A DNA stretch of 64,000 bases from positions 1 to 64,000 of the forward strand of contig NZ_LSNE01000006.1 of the NCBI RefSeq assembly GCF_001565895.1, in the 5' to 3' direction. Below the pieces are notes generated by a model. That model worked only from the letters and a program-made list of their open reading frames with translations. It was not told the origin of the DNA and did no database searches. The number at the start of each line of letters is the position of its first letter. Position 1 is the stretch's first letter. This document shows, in pieces, positions 54,286 through 63,607 of this stretch. The translations under genes were made by a program, and so were the position numbers. Origin of the DNA: Paraglaciecola hydrolytica. GTDB taxonomy: Bacteria > Pseudomonadota > Gammaproteobacteria > Enterobacterales > Alteromonadaceae.

Positions 54286-54564
54286 AACTTTCTATTTCCT
54301 TGTCGAACCCTAATAATAAATTGAATTATAAAATCAATATCTTACCGCTAGGCCAGCGCGCTAAAGGTTTCTCTGTATTGACGCGAGTAGTGTACTGTTT
54401 TGTATGGAATTCGTACAGTGGCTTGTATACAATCGTTCGAGAATCTAAATTAAATGTAAAGTCTGTTGTTATGCTCTGACCAATTGAAACAACTTGGTTT
54501 ATCGCGTTTTGTTGTGTTCGAGAAAAGCAGCTTTCGGTTTTTAAATTGATGGAACGGTAAATAA

Positions 54565-56814
54565 TTGGATACTCTCCCCACAAATGTTACAGCCGATTTG
54601 CGCGCTGGTTCAGTCCAAAGCATTAAACTTAATCAACAGGAACGTCAAATACTGGCTGACTATACGCAACTTAGTTACGTATCTGCCAAAGAATATTTAG
54701 TCACTGAAGGAAACGGCGATAACTGCTTTTATTTGTTGCTCAGTGGCAACATGGTTAAAGAGCAATCTGGCAAAACAATCACGTTGGGGATGTACGAACA
54801 ACTGGAAGTGGGGGAGCTGATCGGTCTATTAAACTTTTTTACTGAGGAAAAACATCTTTCTCCCATTCTTGCCCGTACCGATAGCCAGGTGGCTATTGTC
54901 ACCAGAGAAATTTACGATAGTTTGCTGTCTGAGCAACCCCTGTTGTGGCAAAAGCTACAGAATATTGGTCTGCAGATGATGCGTAAGCATCGGCTATCAA
55001 TCCATCTTGACAAATTATTTGGCCCTTTTGGTGTCATGTTGCCTTTTGTGCTGGCTGATATAGACAATGAGCTGGAGTGGATTACGCTTCCCAGCGGACA
55101 GACCTTGTTCAGTCAGGGGGATTTGGCGGACGGTGCCTACATCCTGGTGGCGGGGCGTCTGCAAATGACAACGACTCTGCTGGACGGCAGGGAAGTCGTC
55201 AATAATGCCATTCTGGCCGGTGAAACAATAGGTGAAACAGCACTCTTAACTAACCAGCCGCAATCTCACACTGTGTATGCGGTAAGAGATAGCGAGTTAG
55301 TTAAATTGTCAAACTTCTGTTTTGAACTGATGTTAAAGAGAAACACCCAGGCCATACACAATATTGCTCAGATACTGGGCAAACGTCTCAGTAATTTACC
55401 GTTCGAAAAAGGTGCCTCGAAAGCGCCAGTACGCTGTATCAGTTTGCTGCCTGCAAATGACAGTATTCGACTCTCAGATTTTGCCCAACAGTTATGTAAA
55501 TCCCTTGCTGAATATGGTTCTACCCGGCATCTAAGCAGCGACATTGTCAATACGGAGCTCTCTGCTGAGGGTATTGCTCAATGTCAGGAAAACGAAGCGT
55601 CTAGTTTACGATTGGTGGAGTGGCTGCATTTACAGGAAGATAATTGCCAGTTTTTAGTTTATCAGTCTGACCAGCAATGGACTGACTGGAGTGCCAGATG
55701 TGTTAGGCAAACCGATCAGGTGATTGTTGTCGCTGACGCAAATGCACAAGCCGATTTATCATCCTTGGCGCCGCATTTATCTGGTGAGCGACAACGCTGG
55801 AGTTTAGTCTTGTTGCATAATCACGATACCGACCGACCCAGAAACACGGCGGCGTGGTTTTCTTCTGTTGCACCTGATGCTATTTATCATGTGCGTCAGC
55901 AACATGCCGCAGATTTAGCAAGATTAACGAGGATCTTGTCAGGTAATGCCATTAGTCTGGTTTTGGGTGGAGGTGGAGCCCGCGGCTTTGCTCACTTGGG
56001 GGTTATAAAAGCCATGGAAGAATTAAATATCCCCATTGATATGGTGTGTGGCAGCAGTATGGGGGCTCCCATTGCAGGCATTATTGCCCAAGGCGCTAAT
56101 GCAGATGAAGTTATACGCCGTGCTAAAAAGGCTTATCACAAAATTATCGATTTCACTTTTCCTTTGGTCTCGCTTATTGCCGGCAAACGTATTAGCCAAA
56201 CGATAAAAGAGCAAACTCAGGGATGGGATATTGAAGATTACTGGTTACCATTTTTTTGTGTATCAACTAATTTGACAACCGCTTTACCTGTTGTTCATTA
56301 CCGTGGGGACTCCTGGCTGGCTATTCGCAGCAGTGTCTCTATTCCAGGTGTTTTACCACCCGTGCCTCATCAAGGAGATTTGCTGGTCGATGGGGGTGTA
56401 TTAAACAATTTGCCAGTGGATATCATGCGTGAAATTAACCCTTTTGGCGTAGTTATCGCTGTCGATGTCGCGCCTCCCCTCGGACTCAAAGCAAAATCTG
56501 ACTATGGCACCGAGTTGTCTGGCTGGGGACTGTTAACCCAACGTTTTTTTCCGTGGTTAAAAGCACCTTCTGTACCGAGTATAGGCTCAACCATTATGCA
56601 GGCCATGGTGGCTGGGTCAGCCCTCAAACGTCAGCAAATAATTGACCAACAACAAGCTGATCTTTATCTTAATATTCATGTGAAGGGAGTAGGTATGCTG
56701 CAATTTGAAGCACAGGCGAAAGCAACTCAGATTGGCTATGAGGCCAGTAGAGAAAGGCTTAAGAGCTATTTTGAGACTGCCAGCGCCAAGACTACAATCA
56801 AGCAGGAGGGGTAA
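54565..56814 (+). CDS. Patatin-like phospholipase with cyclic-nucleotide-binding domains
   Basis: A 749-residue protein of the NTE/RssA type. Two cyclic-nucleotide-binding-like domains span about 30-145 (YLVTEGNGDNCFYLLLSGNM) and 155-270 (LFSQGDLADGAYILVAGRLQ, then ETIGETALLTNQPQSHTVYA). A central part (about 285-455) resembles a degenerate P-loop/response-like domain. The patatin domain at about 463-640 has the oxyanion loop GGGGARG (468-474), GSSMG with nucleophile Ser498, and DGG with catalytic Asp609. It should cleave phospholipid acyl chains at the inner membrane. TTG start at 54565, with GGAA ten bases upstream; no ATG is available nearby. The DevB gene starts two bases after its stop codon. 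Confidence 0.88.
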   Translation: MDTLPTNVTADLRAGSVQSIKLNQQERQILADYTQLSYVSAKEYLVTEGNGDNCFYLLLSGNMVKEQSGKTITLGMYEQLEVGELIGLLNFFTEEKHLSPILARTDSQVAIVTREIYDSLLSEQPLLWQKLQNIGLQMMRKHRLSIHLDKLFGPFGVMLPFVLADIDNELEWITLPSGQTLFSQGDLADGAYILVAGRLQMTTTLLDGREVVNNAILAGETIGETALLTNQPQSHTVYAVRDSELVKLSNFCFELMLKRNTQAIHNIAQILGKRLSNLPFEKGASKAPVRCISLLPANDSIRLSDFAQQLCKSLAEYGSTRHLSSDIVNTELSAEGIAQCQENEASSLRLVEWLHLQEDNCQFLVYQSDQQWTDWSARCVRQTDQVIVVADANAQADLSSLAPHLSGERQRWSLVLLHNHDTDRPRNTAAWFSSVAPDAIYHVRQQHAADLARLTRILSGNAISLVLGGGGARGFAHLGVIKAMEELNIPIDMVCGSSMGAPIAGIIAQGANADEVIRRAKKAYHKIIDFTFPLVSLIAGKRISQTIKEQTQGWDIEDYWLPFFCVSTNLTTALPVVHYRGDSWLAIRSSVSIPGVLPPVPHQGDLLVDGGVLNNLPVDIMREINPFGVVIAVDVAPPLGLKAKSDYGTELSGWGLLTQRFFPWLKAPSVPSIGSTIMQAMVAGSALKRQQIIDQQQADLYLNIHVKGVGMLQFEAQAKATQIGYEASRERLKSYFETASAKTTIKQEG

Positions 56815-56815
56815 T

Positions 56816-57733
56816 ATGAAGTCTCCATTGCCCGTGATGATGTTTGGCATTTTTAGCCTATTCAGTCATCTACTGCTCGCCAGTGATATTACCGCAGTAG
56901 CTGCTCTTGGCAGAATTGAACCTGAAAATGGCATTATCATCATCAGCGCGTCCTCTACTCCAGATTCAACCGCAGGCTCATTGATTGCTAAATTGCACGT
57001 AGCCGAAGGAGACAGTGTAAGCGCTGGTCAGTTACTCGCTGAAACTGACTCAGCCCCGGTCGCTCGGGCACTCATTATCGAGACTGAAAAGGAACTTGAA
57101 TTTGCACAGCGTCAATTTGACGCGGATAACAGTATTGCTGACGCCGCGTGTGTGCAGGCAGATACCGCTAAAAGTGAAGCTTTGAGGCGTGAAACATTAC
57201 TCAACAAAGGGCTGGCTTCTGTTGAAGAAGTTGAGCAGACGCAAGGTTTTGCCAAATCACTTAGAGCATCTTGTCAGTCGGCTCGGGTATCAGCTACCGC
57301 AGGTGAGATGGCGATTGAAGTAGCGAGAGCCAGGTTAGAACGACGTAAAGCCGAATATCAACGGAAAATGATTTATTCGCCCATTAACGGCTTGGTTTTA
57401 CAGGTGAATGCTTACCCAGGAGAGTTTGTGCAAGCGGATGGTATTTTAGAATTGGCGGCAGTAGAAAAAATGTATGCGGTGGCTGAAATATATGAAACAG
57501 ATATAGGACGTGTTCATGTAGGGCAGAAAGCGACAGTCAGCAGTGCTGCTTTAAGTGAAAAACTGAGCGGAAAAGTGACCTATATTCATCCCAAAGTGAA
57601 AAAACATGATGCAATAGGCACCGATCCTGCTGCACGTAAGGATGCCCGAATAATTGAAGTTGATGTGCTGTTAGACAAGCCGCAAGCGGTAAGGCGATTA
57701 ACCAACTTACAAGTTGAAATTGTGCTTGAGTAA
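56816..57733 (+). CDS. devB: DevB-family exporter adaptor
   Basis: A 305-residue membrane fusion protein with signal peptide (MMFGIFSLFSHLLLAS). The DevB pattern is visible: AALGRIEPENGIIIISAS, lipoyl half GSLIAKLHVAEGDSVSAGQL, coiled coil at about 85-185, second half IYSPINGLVLQVNAYPGEFV, and barrel with IYETDIGRVHVGQKATVSSA. In cyanobacteria DevB forms the adaptor of the DevBCA/TolC glycolipid exporter. AGGAGGGG lies right before ATG 56816, so translation is coupled to the patatin gene. A TolC channel would be supplied from elsewhere. Confidence 0.85.
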   Translation: MKSPLPVMMFGIFSLFSHLLLASDITAVAALGRIEPENGIIIISASSTPDSTAGSLIAKLHVAEGDSVSAGQLLAETDSAPVARALIIETEKELEFAQRQFDADNSIADAACVQADTAKSEALRRETLLNKGLASVEEVEQTQGFAKSLRASCQSARVSATAGEMAIEVARARLERRKAEYQRKMIYSPINGLVLQVNAYPGEFVQADGILELAAVEKMYAVAEIYETDIGRVHVGQKATVSSAALSEKLSGKVTYIHPKVKKHDAIGTDPAARKDARIIEVDVLLDKPQAVRRLTNLQVEIVLE

Positions 57734-57741
57734 TCAATAAG

Positions 57742-58899
57742 ATGATCTCAATGCAGACTAAAGTTGCGTGGCTGCAGCTAAAACATCGGCCATTGCGGCT
57801 TATCGTAGCCTTGTGTGGTATCGGCTTTGCGGTATTGCTGATCCTCATGCAATTGGGTTTTCGCTCAGCTTTGTTTGAAAGTGCGGTGCGCTTTCACGAA
57901 AAGCTAAATTACGATATTGCGCTGTTTAGTCCCGACAGTGTGTTTATTGTGCGTCCTCAGGCTTTTTCGCAGCGCCGCCTATATCAAGCACTGTCATTAA
58001 AAGAAGTGGAACAGGTGATGCCGATTAACATCTTCCCGGGTGTCTGGAAGAATCCTTGGAACCATGGCAGCCGCAGCATCAATACTTTGGGTTTTGAGCC
58101 TGAAGATGCCATATTCGATAACCCCGAGTTCAATCAATTGCGCCCTTTGCTTAAAGCCCGCGATGCGATGATTTTTGACTCAGCTTCACGTCCTGAATTT
58201 GGCCCAGTTAAAGAAGCTATGAGCCATAACGAGGTGTTAGAGACTGAAATAAACAATCGACAAATTAACATTGTTGGTTTGTATAAAATGGGCACATCGT
58301 TTGGTTTGGATGGCAGCGTATTTATGAGTACCGACAATTGGCATCGTTTATTTCCGGAACGTTCCCGGGAAGACATCGAGCTTGGTTTAATTAAGCTTAA
58401 ACCAGGTGCCGACGCTAAGATTGTACGAGATCAACTCAGAGAATATCTGCCCGGTGACGTATTGGTTATGACAAAAAAAGACTTTGTAGCAAGAGAGACT
58501 GCTTATTGGAATTCAGCCACACCGATAGGCTACATTTTTGCTTTTGGGGCAATAATGGGTTTTGTTGTAGGCGCGATAATTGTTTATCAGATATTGTTTG
58601 CGGGTGTATCGGAGCATCTAAGTGAGTATGCTACCTTGCGTGCTATGGGGTATTCCAGCACATTTGTATCGGGTATCGTGGTGCAACAGGCTGTGTTATT
58701 GGGGGCGCTTGGTTATATTCCGGGCGTAGTGCTGGTCATGGTGCTGTACTCTGTAGCAGCGGACGCAACCAATTTACCGCTTTACTTAACGACAGACAGA
58801 GCAATATTTGTCTTTGCATTAACCATGATAATGTGTGCAATTTCAGCCTTGTTGAGCGTTAGGAAAGTGGCGCGTCTCGATCCTGCCGAGGTGTTTTGA
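57742..58899 (+). CDS. devC: DevC-family ABC permease
   Basis: A 385-residue permease. N-terminal TM at about 20-40 (LRLIVALCGIGFAVLLILMQ) followed by FRSALFESAVRFHEKLNYDI, a hallmark of DevC; a periplasmic domain at about 60-255; then three C-terminal TMs (about 265-380) of the FtsX type, ending KVARLDPAEVF. It forms the membrane part of the exporter with DevA and DevB. Its TGA overlaps the next gene's ATG by one base. Confidence 0.88.
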   Translation: MISMQTKVAWLQLKHRPLRLIVALCGIGFAVLLILMQLGFRSALFESAVRFHEKLNYDIALFSPDSVFIVRPQAFSQRRLYQALSLKEVEQVMPINIFPGVWKNPWNHGSRSINTLGFEPEDAIFDNPEFNQLRPLLKARDAMIFDSASRPEFGPVKEAMSHNEVLETEINNRQINIVGLYKMGTSFGLDGSVFMSTDNWHRLFPERSREDIELGLIKLKPGADAKIVRDQLREYLPGDVLVMTKKDFVARETAYWNSATPIGYIFAFGAIMGFVVGAIIVYQILFAGVSEHLSEYATLRAMGYSSTFVSGIVVQQAVLLGALGYIPGVVLVMVLYSVAADATNLPLYLTTDRAIFVFALTMIMCAISALLSVRKVARLDPAEVF

Positions 58900-60191
58900 T
58901 GTCTAGTGATATTTCAATCAGTGTAAAAAACTTAGACTTCTTTTTTGGCAGCGGTGAGCTTAAAAAACAAATACTATTTGATATCAGTACCGATATTCGG
59001 GCTGGTGAAATTGTCATTGTTACTGGCCCTTCTGGCTCAGGAAAAACCACGCTTTTAACCATCGTTAGCGCATTACGATCGGTCAATACCGGCAGTGTGC
59101 AGATATTCGGCAAGGAATTATGCGGTGCAAAAAGCAAAGATTTGGAGCAGGTCCGCAAAAATATTGGCTTCATTTTTCAGCAACATAACCTCATCGCCGC
59201 GCTAACAGCCTTGCAAAATGTGGTGCTCGGTATACGTATTAGCGGCAAATATAAAGGCAGCCAGATAGAGCAAAGAGCTATCGAATATTTGCACCTTGTT
59301 GGCTTAGGCGAACGTATCCATTACCTTCCTGAGCAATTATCAGGTGGGCAAAAACAACGTGTCGCGATTGCCAGAGCAATGGCCGCTGAGCCGAAGATTT
59401 TGATGGCCGATGAACCTACAGCTTCTTTGGATAAACAGTCGGGCCGTGATGTGGTTGACCAAATGAAAAGTATGGCGAAAGAGCAAGGTTCAACCATTCT
59501 ATTGGTGACACATGACAACCGTATCCTTGATGTTGCTGACCGAATTATCTATTTAGAAGATGGGCAAATTGCCAGTTTTAATGAAGCAGTTATCGACAGC
59601 AGTCAACATATGATGAAAGTGGTCGCAGATACGCCATCAGAGCGACCAAATAACCAAAATGAAAGTGATTTTGACTCTCAATATTTTATGGTTGATCTTT
59701 CATTACAATCACAGCGGATTCTGGCACTTAAAAGTAAGATTAATCCTATTGCGTTTAAAGGTGTACTGACAAACGCGCTAACTGATTTTACCACGCGAGC
59801 ATGCGAAATATTCGATACCCATGGATTTGTTTTATACCTGGCGAATGAGCAGGCATGGAGTGTGACTCCGCTTGGAAGTTCCAGCGGTCAGCAAATTGGC
59901 ACTTATCCCAATCAGGGCGGTGTTGTTAATGCCGTAAGAGATTTGAATAAGTCACTGTTGATTACCAACTCCTTTGGAGATAAACGAATAGAGCCAGCTT
60001 TAGATAAACAGTTTGACGAAGCACAAATGATTATGGCGGTGCCGTTAAGGCGACGCAGCGGAGAGGTTTTTGCTGTTGTTCAATGCCGACGTTTGAGTAA
60101 TAAAGCGGTTTTTACCGAGCGGGACTTAAAATTATTTGAGCTATTTTGCAGTAGTATCACCGGTTTGTTGGAAGCCTATTCTAAGTTATAA
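58899..60191 (+). CDS. devA: DevA-family ABC ATPase with C-terminal GAF domain
   Basis: A 430-residue fusion. Residues 1-230 are a complete ABC ATPase: Walker A GPSGSGKTT, Q-loop IFQQHNLIAAL, signature LSGGQKQRVAIARAM, Walker B ILMADEPTASLD and the switch His in LVTHDN. A linker of about 35 residues (SERPNNQNESDFDSQ) leads to a GAF-like domain at about 265-430, with LTDFTTRACEIFDTHGFVLY, GTYPNQGGVVNAVRD, DEAQMIMAVPLRRRSGEVFA and a closing helix LFELFCSSITGLLEAY. Usual DevA proteins end at about 240 residues. The GAF part should bind a small molecule or dimerise and so gate export. ATG 58899 overlaps the DevC stop. Confidence 0.88.
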   Translation: MSSDISISVKNLDFFFGSGELKKQILFDISTDIRAGEIVIVTGPSGSGKTTLLTIVSALRSVNTGSVQIFGKELCGAKSKDLEQVRKNIGFIFQQHNLIAALTALQNVVLGIRISGKYKGSQIEQRAIEYLHLVGLGERIHYLPEQLSGGQKQRVAIARAMAAEPKILMADEPTASLDKQSGRDVVDQMKSMAKEQGSTILLVTHDNRILDVADRIIYLEDGQIASFNEAVIDSSQHMMKVVADTPSERPNNQNESDFDSQYFMVDLSLQSQRILALKSKINPIAFKGVLTNALTDFTTRACEIFDTHGFVLYLANEQAWSVTPLGSSSGQQIGTYPNQGGVVNAVRDLNKSLLITNSFGDKRIEPALDKQFDEAQMIMAVPLRRRSGEVFAVVQCRRLSNKAVFTERDLKLFELFCSSITGLLEAYSKL

Positions 60192-60294
60192 GATAGCCCA
60201 GTCACTTTTATAAAAATGTATTTAATATATTGAGTTAGGTGTAAAAGTTGATTTTATTTTCACTTTGTTAGCACGGCTCTTACTCGGCAAAGAC

Positions 60295-60930
60295 TTAAGC
60301 CAAGTCACAGCGCCATGAAAATTGAGAATGTAAAAAACCGTATCCTGCACTTGCTTCATTTGCCAGTGCGATACGTTGGTATCCTCCTTGTTGACTCACC
60401 ATCAAATCATCGTATGACATATTCATTGCCCCTTGAATAAAGGTGTTACGTGCGTGGTCATTATTTTCAGTTGTGCTACAAAGAATGCGCGATTTAATGG
60501 TGCGCTTGTTATTGTTCTTAAATTTAACTTCCAGAAACTGGGTATTGGTGTCTAGGTAGGTTTGTTGTCTTACTTTATAGCGATTAAGTTTGCCATTGTG
60601 ATGGTCATAGTAAAAACGTAGATTATTGGTATCAAAATACTGATTGTAATAGCGTGAAATACGCTGGTTATTGATTTCTAAAACGCTGTAATAGTTTTGC
60701 AACCGAGCTAATAACCCAGGTAAAAATGCTCTTGGCAGCAAAAACTTCACATCAACTCTATCCATTAAATTGGCTTTATCTAAATCGGCCAAGTGATGAC
60801 TTTGAAAACGTTCTAAGCTCGCGTTTAGATCTTGTTCTTGGTTTTTATTATCACTGTATTTTGCACCTCCTGTGCCAAACCATTGTTTTTGATAGCCTTT
60901 ATATGGCTCAATAATTTGTGCGTTTAACAT
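60295..60930 (-). CDS. VTC domain protein, C-terminally altered
   Basis: A 211-residue protein of the VTC (polyphosphate polymerase-like, CYTH-related) family: MDRVDVKFLLPRAFL, SRYYNQYFDTNNLRFYYDHH, LNRYKVRQQTYLDTNTQFLE and VKFKNNNKRTIKSR give the tunnel-lining basic and acidic residues. The usual end of the family, after YQRIALAN (normally a hydrophobic strand with an acidic ligand), is replaced by AGYGFLHSQFSWRCDLA, encoded by the 55-base repeat that recurs at 63884. The protein is therefore probably truncated and swapped at its end; activity is doubtful. ATG 60930 preferred; ATG 60960 is in frame. It follows the CotH gene, its frequent partner. Confidence 0.7.
   Translation of the reverse strand: MLNAQIIEPYKGYQKQWFGTGGAKYSDNKNQEQDLNASLERFQSHHLADLDKANLMDRVDVKFLLPRAFLPGLLARLQNYYSVLEINNQRISRYYNQYFDTNNLRFYYDHHNGKLNRYKVRQQTYLDTNTQFLEVKFKNNNKRTIKSRILCSTTENNDHARNTFIQGAMNMSYDDLMVSQQGGYQRIALANEASAGYGFLHSQFSWRCDLA
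60297..60351 (+). repeat. 55-base direct repeat, copy 1
   Basis: Pairs with 63884-63938 in the same orientation with 3 mismatches in 55. It overlaps the last ~18 codons of the VTC gene on the other strand. The two copies bracket the VTC-CotH pair. Confidence 0.85.
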
Positions 60931-61036
60931 GATGACTCTCTTATTATTAGCTAAAATCATATGGGTTCTTTTGGCCTAAAGCTGATTTAAACACTTGGTT
61001 GAACCTGCCAAAAACTAGGCCAAAAGACACCATCAA

Positions 61037-63607
61037 TTAATTTCTACAAAATCCATTTCCGTTACCACTTGAGGCAATTTCACCACTGAGTTGCTGGTTC
61101 ATATTGGCTACACGGTAGGACATAAAAGAAGTCAGTCCGTAAAACCTTGAAACAGTAGAGTGTTGGTTTTGTTGATACTGTGAATAGCTATAAAAAGCAG
61201 TGGGATCATTCGCCACGTGCTCACCGATTAGTTTATCTATTTCAGCTATTCGCGCGGCAAAGTTGGTGCTCGTCAACGGACCATCAATCAACTGATTTAG
61301 GTAAGCGTGGTAAGTATTGAGATTGTCACTATCGGCAAACACCTTGGCAATGAGGGGCTTGTCGGCTAATGCACCATCTGTTGGTTCATCGATATACAAT
61401 TCGCGGATATCAGCGCGATTGCAACCCATGCTGAATGAACCAAATGATTCATTGAGATCCCATGGCAACATAGAAAATACGCCGTCTTGTTCGTAGATAT
61501 AATAATTATGAGCGAGAGAGCCGTGGTAGCTGTCTAAGTTTGATAGAGCAACACTAACCGCCATGTAGCGCAGTACAGAGTCTTGATCGATAACACTCAA
61601 AGCATCACCAAACTCCATTGCACTGACAAAATTTATAAAGGCGCCGTTATCTGAGCTATCTTCATTGGTTTTTAACTCGACACCTGAATAACGGCTAAAG
61701 TCGTCGCTAATCCATTGTAAATCGCTACCAGTGCCATCGGGCTTGTATAAGTCACCCTGGGTATTGCTAAAATGTTTAGCAATAAACTCTTCATTAACGA
61801 ACTCGACTAAGAGGTACAAGCCTTTCAATTCATCGTTTACATACACGTTGACATAAGCATGCTCGGGGGTGGCTACGCCCATTTCTTCCAGTAATTCATA
61901 AGCAATATACTCACGCATATAAGAGGGATCGTTATACATATTGTTTAAAACGAATTTCTTCATACCCAATAACTTTTGCCCACTGACATATTCATTAACG
62001 TCAATATTGAAGCTATATCGTTCGCTGGTGGAACGGGCAACGGCAGATAAACTGGAATTTCCCTTAGTACGAATAGCGACAGAATCTAAGGTAATACCTT
62101 TGTAGGTCACTGAAGTAGGGTGATATTCTTCATCAATAGCGTTGTCGAGTAGGTCTTGCCACTCTGTGTTATCAATCGTAAAGTAAATAGATTCAACTAC
62201 TGCTTTATTGTAAACACTAGGTAGAACATTGGAGGAGCCAAGGCTAGGCTCTAGGGTGTTTTTGGCCCAGCCACCATCAGTTGTTAAGCCGTAGCTGTAA
62301 CCTGCGGATACATCGCTAGCTTGCCAGTCTATATAATCAACGGTTTCGCCATTTTTAATCAAGCTTAGCTCGTCGTCTTTGCCTAATTTAAATGGTACGT
62401 AATAGCTGCCAGGATCTTCATCCACGGCATATATCACCACAAAAGCTCCCGCCGCCAAGATAATTTCTGGCAGGGTGACTGGCTCTATATCATTACTACT
62501 ATCAATGATTTGATAATCGCTAAGTAAGATGGGGTTAACACTGTTGTTGTAAAGCTCAAACCAATCATTACCCTCTGCAACATGAGAAGCAACGAGCTCA
62601 TTGATAACTAAAGGGCCATGAGTAGCGAGCGAATTAGCCATAGCAGGTGAAGGTATTAAGGTGGCAAGGGCATCACTACCGTCGGGGTAACGACCATAGC
62701 TATAACCAATGAGTGCTTCACCGTTTTTCCAACTTAATTGGTCGATTAAATCCTCAGCTAAAAATAAGCTAACTTGGTCCGAGGAGCCCAATTTAAAACC
62801 GACTGTTGCTAAGTTCTCAACCTCATCCGTGGTGGCGTACACACGATAAAACGTACCGGCGGCTAGGGTGATATCGGGCAGTGCAAACAGTTCGCCGTCT
62901 TCATCGCTAACCAAATAATCGCCTAAAAATACGGCGTTATCACCCGCTGCATACAGCTCTATCCAGTCGTAACCGTCATCACTTGCTTTGGCCACAATTT
63001 CATTAATTCGTAATTCGGCATCATTGTTGGTGATAGTGTCTGTGACTAATACTTCATCGCTTAATTGGGTATTAGCGGCACCCGGTGTAGGCAACATGGT
63101 TCGCGCCGTGCCTGTGCCATCAAGGTACAAACCAAAACTGTACCCTTGCTGTGCGTCGCCATCTTGCCAATCTAATTGGTCAATTTGCACCGCGTTTTCA
63201 TACAGAGTCACTGCGTCATCTGAGCCTAATTTAAATGTCACATAATAAGCATCGCTAGGTGGAGTATCTTCTTCATCTATCGCTTGAATAACGATGAATT
63301 GACCTGTGTTTAATGAAATGGCAGGAAGTGTTTGTGCGACATGCTCAGCGTTATCATCAACTATGCTGTAAATCGACAGGTCTGGAATATCTGCTAGGGC
63401 ATAGAGCTCTATCCAATCTGCTCCACCATCAACCGCCGAAGCGACAATTTCATTTATCTTTAAACTGCTAGAGGATGGGGTTTCGGTAGACGGAGTTTCA
63501 GTCGACACTTCGTCAGTAGAGGCCGTGTTTTCACTCGCTCCGCCACAGCTAAAAAGTAGAGTAGTGCAGAATACTAGGGAAAGTGCGGTTAATACTTTAT
63601 TTTTCAT
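61037..63607 (-). CDS. Lipoprotein with lamin-tail domains and CotH kinase domain
   Basis: An 856-residue lipoprotein with signal ending LLFSC. Three lamin-tail domains (LTD) in tandem occupy about 45-460; each starts with a (K/R/V)INE(I/L)VA motif and DWIELY or DWFELY, and ends with a GYSxGLY/GRY turn. A CotH kinase domain follows from about 470: VESIYFTIDNTEWQDLLDNA, AIRTKGNSSL, FVLNNMYNDPSYMREYIAYE, YKPDG and MLPWDLNESFG with the Asp used in CotH catalysis. CotH proteins are secreted protein kinases in spores; here the surface-exposed protein may act on other exported proteins. ATG 63607 is chosen, giving a clean signal. A VTC gene follows. Confidence 0.85.
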   Translation of the reverse strand: MKNKVLTALSLVFCTTLLFSCGGASENTASTDEVSTETPSTETPSSSSLKINEIVASAVDGGADWIELYALADIPDLSIYSIVDDNAEHVAQTLPAISLNTGQFIVIQAIDEEDTPPSDAYYVTFKLGSDDAVTLYENAVQIDQLDWQDGDAQQGYSFGLYLDGTGTARTMLPTPGAANTQLSDEVLVTDTITNNDAELRINEIVAKASDDGYDWIELYAAGDNAVFLGDYLVSDEDGELFALPDITLAAGTFYRVYATTDEVENLATVGFKLGSSDQVSLFLAEDLIDQLSWKNGEALIGYSYGRYPDGSDALATLIPSPAMANSLATHGPLVINELVASHVAEGNDWFELYNNSVNPILLSDYQIIDSSNDIEPVTLPEIILAAGAFVVIYAVDEDPGSYYVPFKLGKDDELSLIKNGETVDYIDWQASDVSAGYSYGLTTDGGWAKNTLEPSLGSSNVLPSVYNKAVVESIYFTIDNTEWQDLLDNAIDEEYHPTSVTYKGITLDSVAIRTKGNSSLSAVARSTSERYSFNIDVNEYVSGQKLLGMKKFVLNNMYNDPSYMREYIAYELLEEMGVATPEHAYVNVYVNDELKGLYLLVEFVNEEFIAKHFSNTQGDLYKPDGTGSDLQWISDDFSRYSGVELKTNEDSSDNGAFINFVSAMEFGDALSVIDQDSVLRYMAVSVALSNLDSYHGSLAHNYYIYEQDGVFSMLPWDLNESFGSFSMGCNRADIRELYIDEPTDGALADKPLIAKVFADSDNLNTYHAYLNQLIDGPLTSTNFAARIAEIDKLIGEHVANDPTAFYSYSQYQQNQHSTVSRFYGLTSFMSYRVANMNQQLSGEIASSGNGNGFCRN

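Noticed and set aside
54326-54583. 85-codon minus-strand frame between the FHA and patatin genes
   Set aside because: It overlaps the patatin start and has no recognisable domain; the interval is better explained as the divergent promoter region.
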